A DNA stretch of 36,359 bases from NCBI GenBank assembly GCA_031257915.1, contig JAIRNR010000077.1, positions 1 through 36,359 of the forward strand, written 5' to 3'. Below the pieces are notes generated by a model. The model made no database searches. It saw only the letters and a list, made by a program, of their open reading frames with translations, and was not told the origin of the DNA. Numbering within the stretch: position 1 is the stretch's first letter; each line of letters opens with the position of its first letter. Made by a program: the position numbers and the translations under genes. Shown here piece by piece: positions 17,079 through 25,261 of this stretch. Source of the stretch: Bacteroidales bacterium (GTDB lineage Bacteria; Bacteroidota; Bacteroidia; Bacteroidales; P3).

Positions 17079-17149
17079 CGGAAATAAAAATCATCCGATG
17101 TGCAAACAGCAGTTTTCACTCCGAAATAATGACAGAACAGTAAAAGTTA

Positions 17150-18508
17150 ATGAAAATACTTAAATCACATAAAATACAAAGTCAGCCTTTTAGCGCATTG
17201 TTGGTAATGGCGGTTCAACTGCTTGCAGCATCAATAGCAACTATTATAGCACCGCCTGTAATTATTGCCGACCAGCTCGGCTTGCCTGCTCAAGACGCAA
17301 CGGTACTCGTTTCAATGTCACTTATTGCAGCAGGTATTGCAACGTTTTTGCAATGCAAACGTTTTGGTCGTATTGGTGTGGGAATGATTGTAATTGAGGG
17401 AGCAAATGTTACGTTTCTTGCGATGGTTGTTGCTTTTGGTCAAAAAATGTTAAGACAGGGACTTCAGGTTGAAAGCGTGCTCGGCACTGTTTTCGGCACA
17501 TTACTCGCTGCTTCAATTGTAGTAATTGCAATGAGTTTTATTGTCAAATACATTAAAAAGTTTTTTCCGCCTTTTGTGCTCGGCATAATGCTCGCTCTTG
17601 TCGGACTTTGCCTGCTTAAAGTATTTATGATTGCTTCGGCAGGCGGCGAAAATGTAATATCGCAGTTAAATATATCCGCCGAGGCGGCAACGACTGTAAT
17701 ATTTAAGAATCTCGCTGTTGCGCTGACAGTGATTATAATAATGCTTGCAGGGCAATTTTCCCGTATAAAATTGATTTCGAGCGGTTCAACATTGTGGGCT
17801 TTTGCGATTGGTATTTTACTTGCGTGGATATTTGGCATTTTACCCGAATACGTACCGGCAGACAGAACGATTGTTTTTCCTGAGATTATGAAATACCGCC
17901 CATTTGGTTTTCATGGAGGATTTTTTGCGAGTACGGTTGTGCTGTCGTTATTTTATATGTTGCTGAATATGGGCGTTCTGTCTGATTTGTGTCGTGTTTA
18001 CGGTATTGACCCGTCAAGCAAAGAATGTACAAAACGTATATCAGGAGGGCTTTCCGCAGTTGGTATAAACGGTGTAATATCTTCTCTGTTTTGCCTTTTG
18101 CCCACAACTCCGTACGCGCAAATAAACGGTATGGTGGAATTAAGCGGAATTAAGGACCGCAGGGCAGGGTATATAACTGCTTTAATGCTCGTTATGACAG
18201 GTCTTTTTCCGCCTGTAACGGCACTGTTTGTGTGTATTCCGCAGCCGGTGCTTGGCGGGATTTCGCTTTTGCTTTTCGGAACCATTGCTGTTAGCGGATT
18301 TCAGATGATGTTGTCGGAGAATACGCTTGATAAAAATGTTTCGGTACGCACGATTATGATTATTGCCGTATCGCTTGCACTTGGGCTTGGCGTAGAACTT
18401 TATCCTGCCGCCGCAAGCGTACTGCCCGACATATTCACTTCGGGTATTAACGTTGGCGGGTTATGTGCAGTAGTGCTTAACTGGGTAATTCCGAAAGAGA
18501 GGCGTTAA
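17150..18508 (+). CDS. Nucleobase:cation symporter-2 (NCS2) family permease
   Basis: 452 residues with about 12-14 hydrophobic helices. NCS2 hallmarks are present in order: IIAPPVIIADQLGLP in TM1-2, a TFLQCKRFGRIGVGM stretch leading to the conserved EGAN (in place of the usual QG(T/S)SF), and near the C-terminus TPYAQINGMVELSGIKDRR followed by IPQPVLGGISLLLFG. The family takes up purines or pyrimidines with H+ or Na+. The His that specificity studies place in TM1 (QH) is replaced by QL, so the exact substrate cannot be named. Its stop codon overlaps the stop of the convergent carbonic anhydrase by 4 bp, leaving no room for a terminator between them. Confidence 0.87.
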   Translation: MKILKSHKIQSQPFSALLVMAVQLLAASIATIIAPPVIIADQLGLPAQDATVLVSMSLIAAGIATFLQCKRFGRIGVGMIVIEGANVTFLAMVVAFGQKMLRQGLQVESVLGTVFGTLLAASIVVIAMSFIVKYIKKFFPPFVLGIMLALVGLCLLKVFMIASAGGENVISQLNISAEAATTVIFKNLAVALTVIIIMLAGQFSRIKLISSGSTLWAFAIGILLAWIFGILPEYVPADRTIVFPEIMKYRPFGFHGGFFASTVVLSLFYMLLNMGVLSDLCRVYGIDPSSKECTKRISGGLSAVGINGVISSLFCLLPTTPYAQINGMVELSGIKDRRAGYITALMLVMTGLFPPVTALFVCIPQPVLGGISLLLFGTIAVSGFQMMLSENTLDKNVSVRTIMIIAVSLALGLGVELYPAAASVLPDIFTSGINVGGLCAVVLNWVIPKERR

Positions 18509-19038
18509 GATTTTGCGGCATCAATATCTGCTTTGTACCACCAGTCAAGATAATTCAAATATCCCTGTGCATTTTTATGGGCGGCGGCACTAATATCTTC
18601 GCAGCCGTCTTTCTTTTTAACGGCAGGCACGCCTGCGTATAAGCCTGCTTCGTATTCTTTTTTGCCGGTTACCACACTGCCTGCGGCAATAACCGTTCCG
18701 TCCGCAATAACGGCGTTGTCAAGAAGCACTGAACCCATTCCAATCAAAACATTACTGCCGACGTGTGCGCCATGGACAATAGCATTATGCCCCACGGAAA
18801 CATAGTCGCCGATAACAACATCGGCTTTTTCATAAGTTCCGTGTAAAACAGCGTTATCTTGAATATTTGTATTGTTACCGATTCTTATGGGGGTAACATC
18901 TCCGCGCAGCACCGCACCGTACCATATAGAGCAATTGTCGCCGATTTCCACATCGCCTGTAATTGCGGCAGTTTCAGCGATAAAACAATTCTTTCCGATT
19001 TTTGGGGTCTTTCCGTTCAGTTCTTTAATAACAGGCAT
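18505..19038 (-). CDS. Gamma-class carbonic anhydrase family protein
   Basis: 177 residues forming a left-handed beta-helix of hexapeptide repeats (for example IGDNCS, IGNNTN, IGDYVS, VLIGMGS), which trimerises. The three metal ligands of the gamma class are in place: His66 (AVLHGT), His84 and His89 (VGHNAIVHG), spaced as in the Methanosarcina enzyme. It hydrates CO2 or serves a CoA-transferase-like role (YrdA/PaaY relatives); the proton-shuttle acidic loop of true Cam is not evident, so activity is uncertain. It begins 18 nt after corA on the same strand, so they may form an operon. Confidence 0.9.
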   Translation of the reverse strand: MPVIKELNGKTPKIGKNCFIAETAAITGDVEIGDNCSIWYGAVLRGDVTPIRIGNNTNIQDNAVLHGTYEKADVVIGDYVSVGHNAIVHGAHVGSNVLIGMGSVLLDNAVIADGTVIAAGSVVTGKKEYEAGLYAGVPAVKKKDGCEDISAAAHKNAQGYLNYLDWWYKADIDAAKS

Positions 19039-19056
19039 AATTTCAATTTAGATTTT

Positions 19057-19974
19057 TTACAGCCACCGCCGTTTTTTTGCGAAAAATAAAAATCCTGTAA
19101 CAAACGTAAACATCACCATTATTATTCCCCAGAATATCAACCTCTCATTCATAAACGGCAAATCAATATTCATTCCGTAAACACCTGTAATAAAGGTGAT
19201 TGGTAGAAATATTGTAGAAATAAACGTCATTATTTTCATAACTTCGTTTATACGGTTTGTCTGCAGCGAATCAAATGTTTTTGCGAGTCCTGTAATTAAC
19301 TCGGCATTATCCTCAATCATATCCCACATTTTTTGATAATAGTCAAGAATATTGCCCCAGTAGTCGTCCATAAAATCATGGTCTTTCGTAAAACCTTTTA
19401 TGCCGCCGCTCTCAAATTTATGGAACATTCTGAGTTGCGGCTTGAATATAGTGTTAAGCAGGATAATATTCTTTCTCGTTATAGATATGGCTTCAATAGT
19501 GGCTACTGCTTTTTTGCCGAAAAGATTACGGTTAATTTCTTCAATTTGTCCGCCGACTCTCAGCAATAGCGAGTATGCGTCAACCATCAGGCGATTTAAA
19601 ATCGTGTAAAGCAAGGCATCGGAACCGGATTTTACAAATTCGTCCACTGTGTCCGTATTTTTTTCAATAAGATCAAACAGATTCTTTATTGTCCAGTGCG
19701 CATTACCTATTGTGATTATATAATCGGGTCCCCAAAAGATTTTTATTTCTCTTACCCGCAGGTTTTTCATTTCGTTATCAAATGCCGGAAAATGCAGAAT
19801 AAGAAAGTTGTAATCGTCATAAATATCTATCTTGGGGCGTTGATTTGTACTCCTGCAATCCTCAATGTCAAGCGGGTGAAAATGGAAGTTTTCCTCAAGG
19901 AAAAGAAGGTCCTCTTCGCTCGGATTCAGGATGTAATGCCATCTCAGCGTGCCAAAATCAATAGTATCTATCAT
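19057..19974 (-). CDS. corA: CorA-family Mg2+ (or other divalent metal) transporter
   Basis: 305 residues from the ATG at 19974. A large cytosolic N-terminal domain (about 1-245) ends in the long helix, then TM1 with the signature YGMN (Gly267-Met268-Asn269) and TM2, and a basic tail KKRRWL. The pentameric channel takes up Mg2+, in some branches Co2+ or Zn2+. A longer frame starts at a GTG (20013), but the residues MQLIKKKSLNLPT do not look like the family, and a -7 box lies between that GTG and the ATG. Upstream neighbour of the carbonic anhydrase. Confidence 0.92.
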   Translation of the reverse strand: MIDTIDFGTLRWHYILNPSEEDLLFLEENFHFHPLDIEDCRSTNQRPKIDIYDDYNFLILHFPAFDNEMKNLRVREIKIFWGPDYIITIGNAHWTIKNLFDLIEKNTDTVDEFVKSGSDALLYTILNRLMVDAYSLLLRVGGQIEEINRNLFGKKAVATIEAISITRKNIILLNTIFKPQLRMFHKFESGGIKGFTKDHDFMDDYWGNILDYYQKMWDMIEDNAELITGLAKTFDSLQTNRINEVMKIMTFISTIFLPITFITGVYGMNIDLPFMNERLIFWGIIMVMFTFVTGFLFFAKKRRWL

Positions 19975-19980
19975 CGTTGG

Positions 19981-19988
19981 CAAATTTA
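19981..19988 (-). promoter_or_regulatory. Candidate -7 box immediately before corA
   Basis: TAAATTTG on the minus strand fits TAnnTTTG and ends only 6 nt before the ATG at 19974. If used, the mRNA would be leaderless or nearly so. The -33 element is poor (TGTG at 20014-20011, 22 bp away). Confidence 0.4.
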
Positions 19989-20169
19989 GTGATTTTTTTT
20001 TGATAAGTTGCACAGAAGAAAACTGTCGCCTTTATGGAAATGATAGACTACCATATACCACTGCGCTGTACTCCCTGATTCTATTGCCTTCTTTTATCAT
20101 TTTGGAAATCATTGTAAGTTAATCATTACCATATATATATTTTATTATATATATAAAAATGCATATATG

Positions 20170-20221
20170 ATAAATTGTATATATAATAAATTGTATATAT
20201 TCAAAAAATAGTGTAACTTTG
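20170..20221 (+). promoter_or_regulatory. Promoter of the ATPase pair with two 15-bp direct repeats
   Basis: TAACTTTG (20214-20221) is preceded at 20 bp by ATTG (20190-20193), a good Bacteroidetes promoter with a start near 20227. Two identical copies of ATAAATTGTATATAT lie at 20170-20184 and 20186-20200, 16 bp apart; the second covers the -33 element. They sit in a run of TATA-rich DNA (20130-20200). Such spacing would suit a dimeric repressor, but the repeats are low in complexity, so a role as operator is a guess. The rest of 20014-20169 holds no gene that I can see. Confidence 0.5.
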
Positions 20222-20247
20222 CAATATAATTGCATACAAAATATATT

Positions 20248-21378
20248 ATGAATAAAATTAATAACATTATCGGACAATCTGCCGAAGGCGATAATTTCTT
20301 TGGCAGGGAAAAAGAAATTGCAACCGCTTTGGAACTGCTGGAAGAAGGCAACTCTCTAATACTTGCTGCGCCTCGCAGAGTGGGTAAAACTTCTTTTGCA
20401 AGAAAGATTATAGAAAAAGTGACCGAAAAAGGCTGGAAAGGTTGCTATATTGACTTGGAAAAATCACCGACGGAAGCAGATTTTGTGAAGCATTTTTTGA
20501 AGGAACTGAAAGGTGAAAAACGTTGGGAAGAATTTGTTCCCGACAAACTTGGTATTAAAATTAAAGATTTTTCATTTGAATTTAAAAAACAGAAACGGGA
20601 TGTTTACCGTAAAATTGAAAAAGAATTACCCCACAACGAAAACACTTTAATTGTTTTTGACGAATTGACTGTATTTTTTGATAATGCCTTAAAAAACGAA
20701 GATGGAAGTCTGAGTGATGTCAAGTGTTTATTGGACTGGCTACGGGGTTTGAGAATGGAAAAGAATACTAAAATTCGTTGGATTTTTTGCAGTTCAATAA
20801 GTATTGAGCATTTTACTCACAAGCATAATTTCAGTAAAACAATCAATGATTTTACCCGTTTCAAATTAGACGAATTTCGGGGAAATGAACCGAAAATGCT
20901 TGTGCAGGCACTGGCTAATTCAAAAAATATCGTTTTTTCAGATGAATTGATTGATTATATGCTGTGTAAATTGAGCTGGAATTTGCCTTATTTTATTCAA
21001 TGTTATTTTAGGGCAATTGTTGAATTGATTGCAGATGGGGAAGAATTATCAGAAAAAACGATTGACCATGCATATAAAAATTTGCTGAACACAAATTATT
21101 TTTACCATTGGACAGAGCGTTTGGTTTATTATGAAAACGAAAAACGATTTGTCAAAATAATATTAAATGAGTTGTCAAAAGCAAAAAACGGAAAGTCAAA
21201 AAGTAGTCTTTATAATTTGATTTTTAGTGAATTGAATGACGCAGGCAAAACCGATGAAATTTTCAAGCCATTATTGAAATTGCTTGAAACCGAAGGATAT
21301 ATAATGAGCAATAATGATAAATATTCATTTCGTTCTCCGCTTTTAAGGGACTTTTGGTCCAATCAATTTGGAAAATAA
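20248..21378 (+). CDS. P-loop ATPase of the AAA/archaeal-ATPase (Orc/STAND-like) type
   Basis: 376 residues from the ATG at 20248; a TTG at 20230 could extend it by 6. It shows the FxGRExE opening (FFGREKE, about 17-23), Walker A APRRVGKTS (Lys47), Walker B TLIVFDEL (Asp138-Glu139), an Arg-rich lid region, and a C-terminal winged-helix region ending SFRSPLLRDFWSNQFGK, as in the archaeal ATPase family. Such proteins act as molecular switches; no enzymatic effector domain is fused to it. The next gene begins 7 nt after its stop and is also a P-loop ATPase, so they are surely co-transcribed. Lys/Asn-rich AT-biased codons differ from the neighbouring corA and nuo genes, suggesting acquisition by transfer. 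Biological role unknown; defence or stress signalling are possible. Confidence 0.8.
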   Translation: MNKINNIIGQSAEGDNFFGREKEIATALELLEEGNSLILAAPRRVGKTSFARKIIEKVTEKGWKGCYIDLEKSPTEADFVKHFLKELKGEKRWEEFVPDKLGIKIKDFSFEFKKQKRDVYRKIEKELPHNENTLIVFDELTVFFDNALKNEDGSLSDVKCLLDWLRGLRMEKNTKIRWIFCSSISIEHFTHKHNFSKTINDFTRFKLDEFRGNEPKMLVQALANSKNIVFSDELIDYMLCKLSWNLPYFIQCYFRAIVELIADGEELSEKTIDHAYKNLLNTNYFYHWTERLVYYENEKRFVKIILNELSKAKNGKSKSSLYNLIFSELNDAGKTDEIFKPLLKLLETEGYIMSNNDKYSFRSPLLRDFWSNQFGK

Positions 21379-21385
21379 CAGAACT

Positions 21386-24300
21386 ATGGAAACAGCAGTT
21401 AGTTTAAGTCATATAGGGTTATATAATCCACAACGGCAAAGTGCCGAACTTACCGAGAAATTGTTTGTGGTGCGCAAAAAGCAATTTAAATTGCTGATGG
21501 AACGGCTAAATGAAGAGGAAAACGACAGCATTCCGCAGCACCACCTTATTCTTGCTCAACGGGGTATGGGTAAAACCACTATGCTTAAACGAATTGAAGT
21601 GGAATTACATAAAGAGCAGTATCGTAGCAAGTTTATTCCTGTACTTTTTACGGAAGAGCAGTACGGATTAAATAATCTTGCTAAGTTCTGGATGAACAGT
21701 TTGAACGCATTGGCAGACTCACTTGAAGTGGAAGATAAAAATAATTCTAACGTCGCTGAAATTGATAATTATTTGAAGCAAATAGCAAAGGAAAAAAACA
21801 CAGATAATTTCGCTGAAAGATTATATCAATATTTATTGACATTCTGTAATAAACTCAAACGTCGTCCTGTTTTGTTAGTTGATAACATTGGACTGGTATT
21901 TAATCGGTTAAGTGAACAGGAAAAATATATATTACGCGGGTATATTACCGAAAAAAATTGCCCGATTATTATTAGTGCCGGTATTGCAATGGCAGGTAAC
22001 TCAGATGTAAAAGAACACATAACAGGTTATACTGCTCCCTATTACGATTTTTTTCAGACACATTATTTAAAAAAATTAAGTTTTGAGGAATTTGAGACAT
22101 TATTCCAAAATTTAGCCGAAGTTACCCAAACAAATATTTTCATTACTTCAAAAGAAAAACCTCGTTTGAAATCCTTACTTCAACTTACAGGCGGAAATCC
22201 TCGAACGTCAGTGATACTGTTTAAACTGTTAGTAAAAGGTTTTTCTGCTGATATTGTTGATGATTTGGAAGCACTGGCAGATGAAATGACACCTTTATAT
22301 AAATCTCGATTTGAAGAATTGTCAACACAGCAACAACAAATTTTATATACCATTGCTCTGAATTGGGATAGCATTAATCTGGCAGAAATACACGAAGCCA
22401 CAGGACTGGCAAACAATCAACTCTCACCACAACTAAAACGGCTTATTGAAGACGGCTGGCTTGAAACAACGAAAGCGTACAAAGCCAAAGGAAACGCTTA
22501 TTATATTTCTGAAAGGTTTTTCAGTATATGGCATTTACTGAGAAACAGCACGCGTTCTGCAAAAAGGGAGATAAACTATTTGTCCAAATTTTTGGAAAAT
22601 TTTTTCGGAAAAAAGTCTTTATCCGAAGGAGTAAAATCTATATTAAACATGGCATATATTGATAGAAAATCAAGAAAATTGGCTCTTATATTAAGTAATG
22701 TGGCTGTTATACCTAAAAAAATGAAAGAGCGGTTAAATACAAAGTTGATGTTTGAGATTAAAACTAATAATTATTTCAAACAGGACGAATGTTTATTTGA
22801 TTTCTATAAAAAAGGGATGTTGTGTCAATTCAAAAATTTAATTAGTGATGGCGATAAATATCAGGCAAATAAAATACTCCATACAATTGGGGAAGATAAT
22901 ATATGCTGTGACAGTGAAATATTATTATTAGAAGTATATTGTGAAATACATTTTGAAAATTATAAAAAAGCGGAAAAAGCGGCTAGAGAGGCAATAGAAA
23001 AAAATAAATTGGATACACGAAACTGGTGCTTATTAGGATGTTCTTTGCTGGGGCAGAGAAAATATAATGAAGCTGAGCAGGCGTTTTTACATTCTATCGC
23101 TTTGGACGATGAAGATATTCGTTTATTGTTTTGCCTGAGCAGGTTTTATGTGGCGACAAAACAGAAAAATAAAGCAGAAAAAATAATAGAAAAAATAATG
23201 GAATCAGGCGAAAACAATTCTAAAATATTGTTTGAGGTAAGTGAGTTATATACAGATATGTTTGACTATTACAACGCTGAAAAAATACTAAAAAAAATAA
23301 TCTCTATAAAGTCAAACTACATGTGCGGATGGTGTAAATTAGGACAAGTATGTGCGCAACAGGACAAATATGATGAAGCGGAAAAGGCATTAAAGAAGAC
23401 CGTTGGTTTAAAAAAGAAAAATTGCATAGTAGCATATCAAGTGTTAAGTAGTTTGTACATAAAAATGAAACGTTATGATGAAGCGGAAAAAGCAATAGAA
23501 AAAATTGTTACGTTAGACCGGAACAATGCCTTTGTTTGGAATACGGTTGGTGATATATATGTTGCAATGAAAAATTATGAAAAAGCGGAACAGGCATACA
23601 AACAGGCGATTTCATTGGACGAAAACGAGCCGCAATTATGGTTTGGTATCAGTCAATTGTATATAAATACTAATCGCCATAACGAAGCGGAAAAAGCAAT
23701 ACAAAAGTTCCTGGAACTGGATAAAGAAAATGTAGATGCCTGGAATGTTGCAGGTGAGTTATTTTTTGAAATGAAAAAATACAACGAAGTGGAAAGAGCA
23801 TACAGGCAGGCAATTGAATTAGACGAAACAAATCTTCGAGCGCGATTTGGTCTAAGCATATTATATATGAACTTAAGTCATTTTGATGAGGCTGATGTCG
23901 AAATACAGGAAATTGTAAAACTGGATACAGATAATAGAAATGCAGGAGTGATTGGGAGATTGTATTTTAATTATGACCGGTATATTGAAGCGGAAAATTT
24001 CTTGCAGCAGGCGGTAGATTTGAATAAAGGCGATGCTGTGAACTGGTATCAGTTAGGGCAAGTATTATCAGAGCAGGATAAATATTCCGAAGCCGAAAAT
24101 GCTTTCGGAAAAGCTGTTGAATTAGAGCCTGAAAATTCATATTATTGGTGCTTTTATGGAGTTACTTTATTTTTTCAATATGAGTATGCCGGAGCAGAAA
24201 AAGCATTTCGTCGGGCAATAGAACTGGATAAAAATCAGGAGAATATTTTTAATTGGCAAATGCTGGGAATAACTTTATCTAATCTGGAAAAGAAAAAAGA

Positions 24301-25108
24301 TGCTATAGAAACTTTTAATAAAGCCATAGAATTAGCCCCGAATGATGCAAATGGTTACATGTTGCTGGGAAAAATTTATGAAGATATGACCGAACTGGAA
24401 AAGGCAGCAGGTTGTTATACTGAATCTATAAATATAGATCCCAATGATGAAACAGTATATAGACAGCGAGGATATACTTATAGCATGCTGGGCGAAAGTT
24501 CAAAAGCGATAGAGGATTATACAAAAGCAATTGAACTTAATCCCAATAGTGCTATTGCATACAGTGACAGAGGTTGGGAGTATGCCTATATCGTTAAAGA
24601 CTATGATAAAGCAGTTGCGGATTACACAAAGGCAATTGAATTTGATAAAGATAGTAATGCCGGAAAACATTTGTTGCATTTATATCGTGACATAAAGAAT
24701 CAATTTGATAAAGCGGAAGAAATATTTGAAATATCAAATTTTCCTGAAAATGTAAAATGTTTGGAACAAACGCTTTTTGAATTACACAGACGAAATGAAG
24801 GTATCGCAAAAGAACATTTATCAAAGGCGTTGAGTTTTATAGAGAACGGATTTAAAAAGGATATGCAAAGCAGTTGGGAGTATTTTGCAGCAATTACTGT
24901 CAAAACAGGCCATGGACAATGGCTACTTGATATTCTTAAAGAAGAAGGTTACGACATTATCCTTTCGCCTTATTATATTGCTATTCAATATTTGGAAATA
25001 GGACGAGCAGAAAACGTAGAAACGGCGGAAATTTATCTCAAAAATCAAGCCGTAGAAAAAAGCGAACCTGCGGGGATAATTATTGAGAATATGAATGTAT
25101 TTTTGTAG
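21386..25108 (+). CDS. STAND-like ATPase with winged helix and about 16 TPR repeats
   Basis: 1240 residues from the ATG at 21386 (a TTG at 21368 would overlap the previous gene). Domain order: P-loop ATPase (about 1-300) with Walker A LAQRGMGKTT (about 57-65) and a Walker B PVLLVDNI (161-168) that lacks the usual Glu after Asp; winged helix (about 315-400; LAEIHEATGLANNQLSPQLKRL is split around residue 350); a helical linker; then about 16 TPRs of 34 residues from about 545 to 1092, with repeated A-E-x-A and I-x-LD signatures; then a non-TPR C-terminal region of about 150 residues. No N-terminal nuclease, TIR or protease domain is present. The layout resembles STAND switches in which a repeat array senses a ligand and the ATPase oligomerises; here the effector might be the partner ATPase or be missing. 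Confidence 0.8.
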   Translation: METAVSLSHIGLYNPQRQSAELTEKLFVVRKKQFKLLMERLNEEENDSIPQHHLILAQRGMGKTTMLKRIEVELHKEQYRSKFIPVLFTEEQYGLNNLAKFWMNSLNALADSLEVEDKNNSNVAEIDNYLKQIAKEKNTDNFAERLYQYLLTFCNKLKRRPVLLVDNIGLVFNRLSEQEKYILRGYITEKNCPIIISAGIAMAGNSDVKEHITGYTAPYYDFFQTHYLKKLSFEEFETLFQNLAEVTQTNIFITSKEKPRLKSLLQLTGGNPRTSVILFKLLVKGFSADIVDDLEALADEMTPLYKSRFEELSTQQQQILYTIALNWDSINLAEIHEATGLANNQLSPQLKRLIEDGWLETTKAYKAKGNAYYISERFFSIWHLLRNSTRSAKREINYLSKFLENFFGKKSLSEGVKSILNMAYIDRKSRKLALILSNVAVIPKKMKERLNTKLMFEIKTNNYFKQDECLFDFYKKGMLCQFKNLISDGDKYQANKILHTIGEDNICCDSEILLLEVYCEIHFENYKKAEKAAREAIEKNKLDTRNWCLLGCSLLGQRKYNEAEQAFLHSIALDDEDIRLLFCLSRFYVATKQKNKAEKIIEKIMESGENNSKILFEVSELYTDMFDYYNAEKILKKIISIKSNYMCGWCKLGQVCAQQDKYDEAEKALKKTVGLKKKNCIVAYQVLSSLYIKMKRYDEAEKAIEKIVTLDRNNAFVWNTVGDIYVAMKNYEKAEQAYKQAISLDENEPQLWFGISQLYINTNRHNEAEKAIQKFLELDKENVDAWNVAGELFFEMKKYNEVERAYRQAIELDETNLRARFGLSILYMNLSHFDEADVEIQEIVKLDTDNRNAGVIGRLYFNYDRYIEAENFLQQAVDLNKGDAVNWYQLGQVLSEQDKYSEAENAFGKAVELEPENSYYWCFYGVTLFFQYEYAGAEKAFRRAIELDKNQENIFNWQMLGITLSNLEKKKDAIETFNKAIELAPNDANGYMLLGKIYEDMTELEKAAGCYTESINIDPNDETVYRQRGYTYSMLGESSKAIEDYTKAIELNPNSAIAYSDRGWEYAYIVKDYDKAVADYTKAIEFDKDSNAGKHLLHLYRDIKNQFDKAEEIFEISNFPENVKCLEQTLFELHRRNEGIAKEHLSKALSFIENGFKKDMQSSWEYFAAITVKTGHGQWLLDILKEEGYDIILSPYYIAIQYLEIGRAENVETAEIYLKNQAVEKSEPAGIIIENMNVFL

Positions 25109-25156
25109 TGAATGAAAAATGAACGAAACTACAATCCGCAAATGCATATTTTTCAC

Positions 25157-25164
25157 TATCTTTG
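25157..25164 (+). promoter_or_regulatory. Candidate -7 box for the nuo operon
   Basis: TATCTTTG followed by CC is a very typical Bacteroidetes -7 element. Transcription would begin near 25170, giving a leader of about 90 nt before nuoCD. No TTTG sits at the -33 distance. It shows that nuoCD need not depend on read-through from the TPR gene. Confidence 0.55.
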
Positions 25165-25261
25165 CCTTTTGTTATTTTGACGTATTGAAGCGATAAAACA
25201 CTGCAATTCATGTCAATATATTCAAATAGTTTTAGTAAACGATTTTAATTAAGTTCTATAG

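Noticed and set aside
17079-17149. Purine riboswitch in the leader of the NCS2 permease
   Set aside because: The leader is about 65 nt and I could not find the paired helices or conserved loop bases of the purine aptamer.
20014-20110. Remnant of a transposase upstream of the ATPase pair
   Set aside because: Short open stretches occur in both directions but none shows a transposase motif, and no inverted repeats bound the segment.
20150-20200. Replication-origin-like AT-rich iterons before the ATPase pair
   Set aside because: Only two copies of the 15-bp repeat, no DnaA boxes or replication initiator gene, and a well-placed promoter explains the site more simply.
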